Assembly: GCA_963609805.1 (NCBI GenBank)
Contig: CAVDLN010000014.1
Coordinates: forward strand, 1 to 23,776
Length of the DNA: 23,776 bases
Origin: CAMEON01 sp963609805
GTDB lineage: Bacteria; Bacillota; Clostridia; Oscillospirales; CAG-272
Direction of reading: 5' to 3'
A program made the position numbers and the translations under genes. The notes under the pieces were generated by a model. That model worked only from the letters and a program-made list of their open reading frames with translations. It ran no database searches and was not told the DNA's origin. This document shows, in pieces, positions 23,270 through 23,776 of the stretch. How positions within the stretch are numbered: the first letter of the stretch is position 1; the number at the start of each line of letters is the position of its first letter.

Positions 23270-23776
23270 TTACTTGGCTTTGTTGGGAATCGGATTGATG
23301 ACCATGCTCATGAAGCGTCCCTCCAGGACCGGCTTCTTGTCACAGCTGCCGACCTCGGCGGTATCCGCCAGGAACTTATCCAAAACATCCCGCCCCATTG
23401 TCATGTGGCTCATCTCACGGCCGCGGAACTTCATGACCACGCGGACCTTGTTGCCGGATGACAGGAACTTACGTGCCTGATTGACCTTGGTCTCATAGTC
23501 ATGCGTGTCAATGCGGTAGGAAATCTGAATTTCCTTGAGCTCAACGGTCTGCTGCTTCTTTTTTGCTTCCTTTTCGCGCTTCTGCTTCTCAAAGCAGTAC
23601 TTGCCGTAGTCCATAATCTTGCAGACCGGCGGCTGCGCCTGAGGAGCAATCAAAACCAGATCCAAATCCTTATCGTAAGCCAATCTGAGCGCCTCACGGG
23701 AACTCATAATCCCGAGCGGCTGTCCCTCTGCGTCGACGACCCGAACCTCACGCACATCAATTGCCTCATTGATAAG
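23270..23776 (-). CDS. infC: Translation initiation factor IF-3, 5' end cut by window edge
   Basis: The frame is open to the window edge and 168 residues are visible, beginning LINEAID before VREVRVVDAEG, so only a few residues are missing. IF-3 binds the 30S subunit, checks initiator tRNA pairing and prevents early subunit joining. The N-terminal domain ends with the DYGKYCFEKQKREKEAKKKQ linker and the C-terminal domain includes VRVVMKFRGREMSH and the conserved DRF-like block replaced here by EGRFMSMVI near the end. The GTG at 23755 is not the true start. It is first in the visible infC-rpmI-rplT order; its promoter and any L20 leader lie outside the window. Confidence 0.96.
   Translation of the reverse strand, partial: LINEAIDVREVRVVDAEGQPLGIMSSREALRLAYDKDLDLVLIAPQAQPPVCKIMDYGKYCFEKQKREKEAKKKQQTVELKEIQISYRIDTHDYETKVNQARKFLSSGNKVRVVMKFRGREMSHMTMGRDVLDKFLADTAEVGSCDKKPVLEGRFMSMVINPIPNKAK

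Noticed and set aside
1..23776. Defence system, CRISPR array, prophage or biosynthetic cluster
   Set aside because: I looked for repeats with spacers, defence or phage proteins and synthetase domains. Apart from the lone recombinase and the palindromic element, all recognisable genes are housekeeping.

Overview
The window looks like core chromosome of a Bacillota (Firmicutes) bacterium of the class Clostridia. It is moderately GC-rich, mid-50s percent by eye. The assignment rests on gene order: infC-rpmI-rplT, dprA-topA-trmFO, plsX-rnc-smc-ftsY, and rdgB-yhbY-nadD-yqeK-rsfS. It also rests on folate-dependent TrmFO, YqeK and strong AAGGAG-type ribosome binding sites. I cannot name a genus. Nearly all protein genes lie on the minus strand, so transcription runs from high to low coordinates.

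Right to middle (23776 down to 4533) is a long run of co-directional housekeeping genes. It starts with 5'-truncated infC, a 250-base structured gap, rpmI and rplT, then a terminator-like hairpin and a SpoU-family RNA methyltransferase. dprA follows, then a ~150-bp palindromic, MITE-like element, then topA, trmFO, plsX, rnc, smc, ftsY, rdgB, yhbY, nadD, yqeK, rsfS, a dCMP deaminase, a lipoprotein gene and rimI. The themes are translation and ribosome assembly (IF3, L35, L20, RNA methylation, RNase III, YhbY, RsfS, RimI), chromosome topology and segregation (TopA, SMC), membrane protein targeting (FtsY), phospholipid synthesis (PlsX) and nucleotide or NAD hygiene (RdgB, NadD, YqeK, dCMP deaminase). 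Several junctions overlap (smc/ftsY, nadD/yqeK) or nearly abut (topA/trmFO).

The middle-left (about 2578-4508) is a small accessory or RNA region. A plus-strand tRNA-Thr(CGT) and a minus-strand tRNA-Lys(TTT) converge on a shared bidirectional terminator, each with a near-perfect sigma-A promoter. Next to tRNA-Lys is the only plus-strand protein gene, a complete tyrosine recombinase with no visible mobile element around it.

The left end (2728 down to 1) is a four-gene minus-strand operon behind a good sigma-A promoter: a lipoprotein-like protein, a membrane-anchored protein, a BadF/GlcNAc-kinase-family sugar kinase, and a multi-pass membrane protein cut by the window edge. Three of the four I do not recognise.

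I found no CRISPR array, defence island, prophage or biosynthetic cluster. The most interesting items are the palindromic element between dprA and topA, the orphan recombinase with a palindrome in its leader, the structured infC-rpmI gap and the uncharacterised left-end operon.
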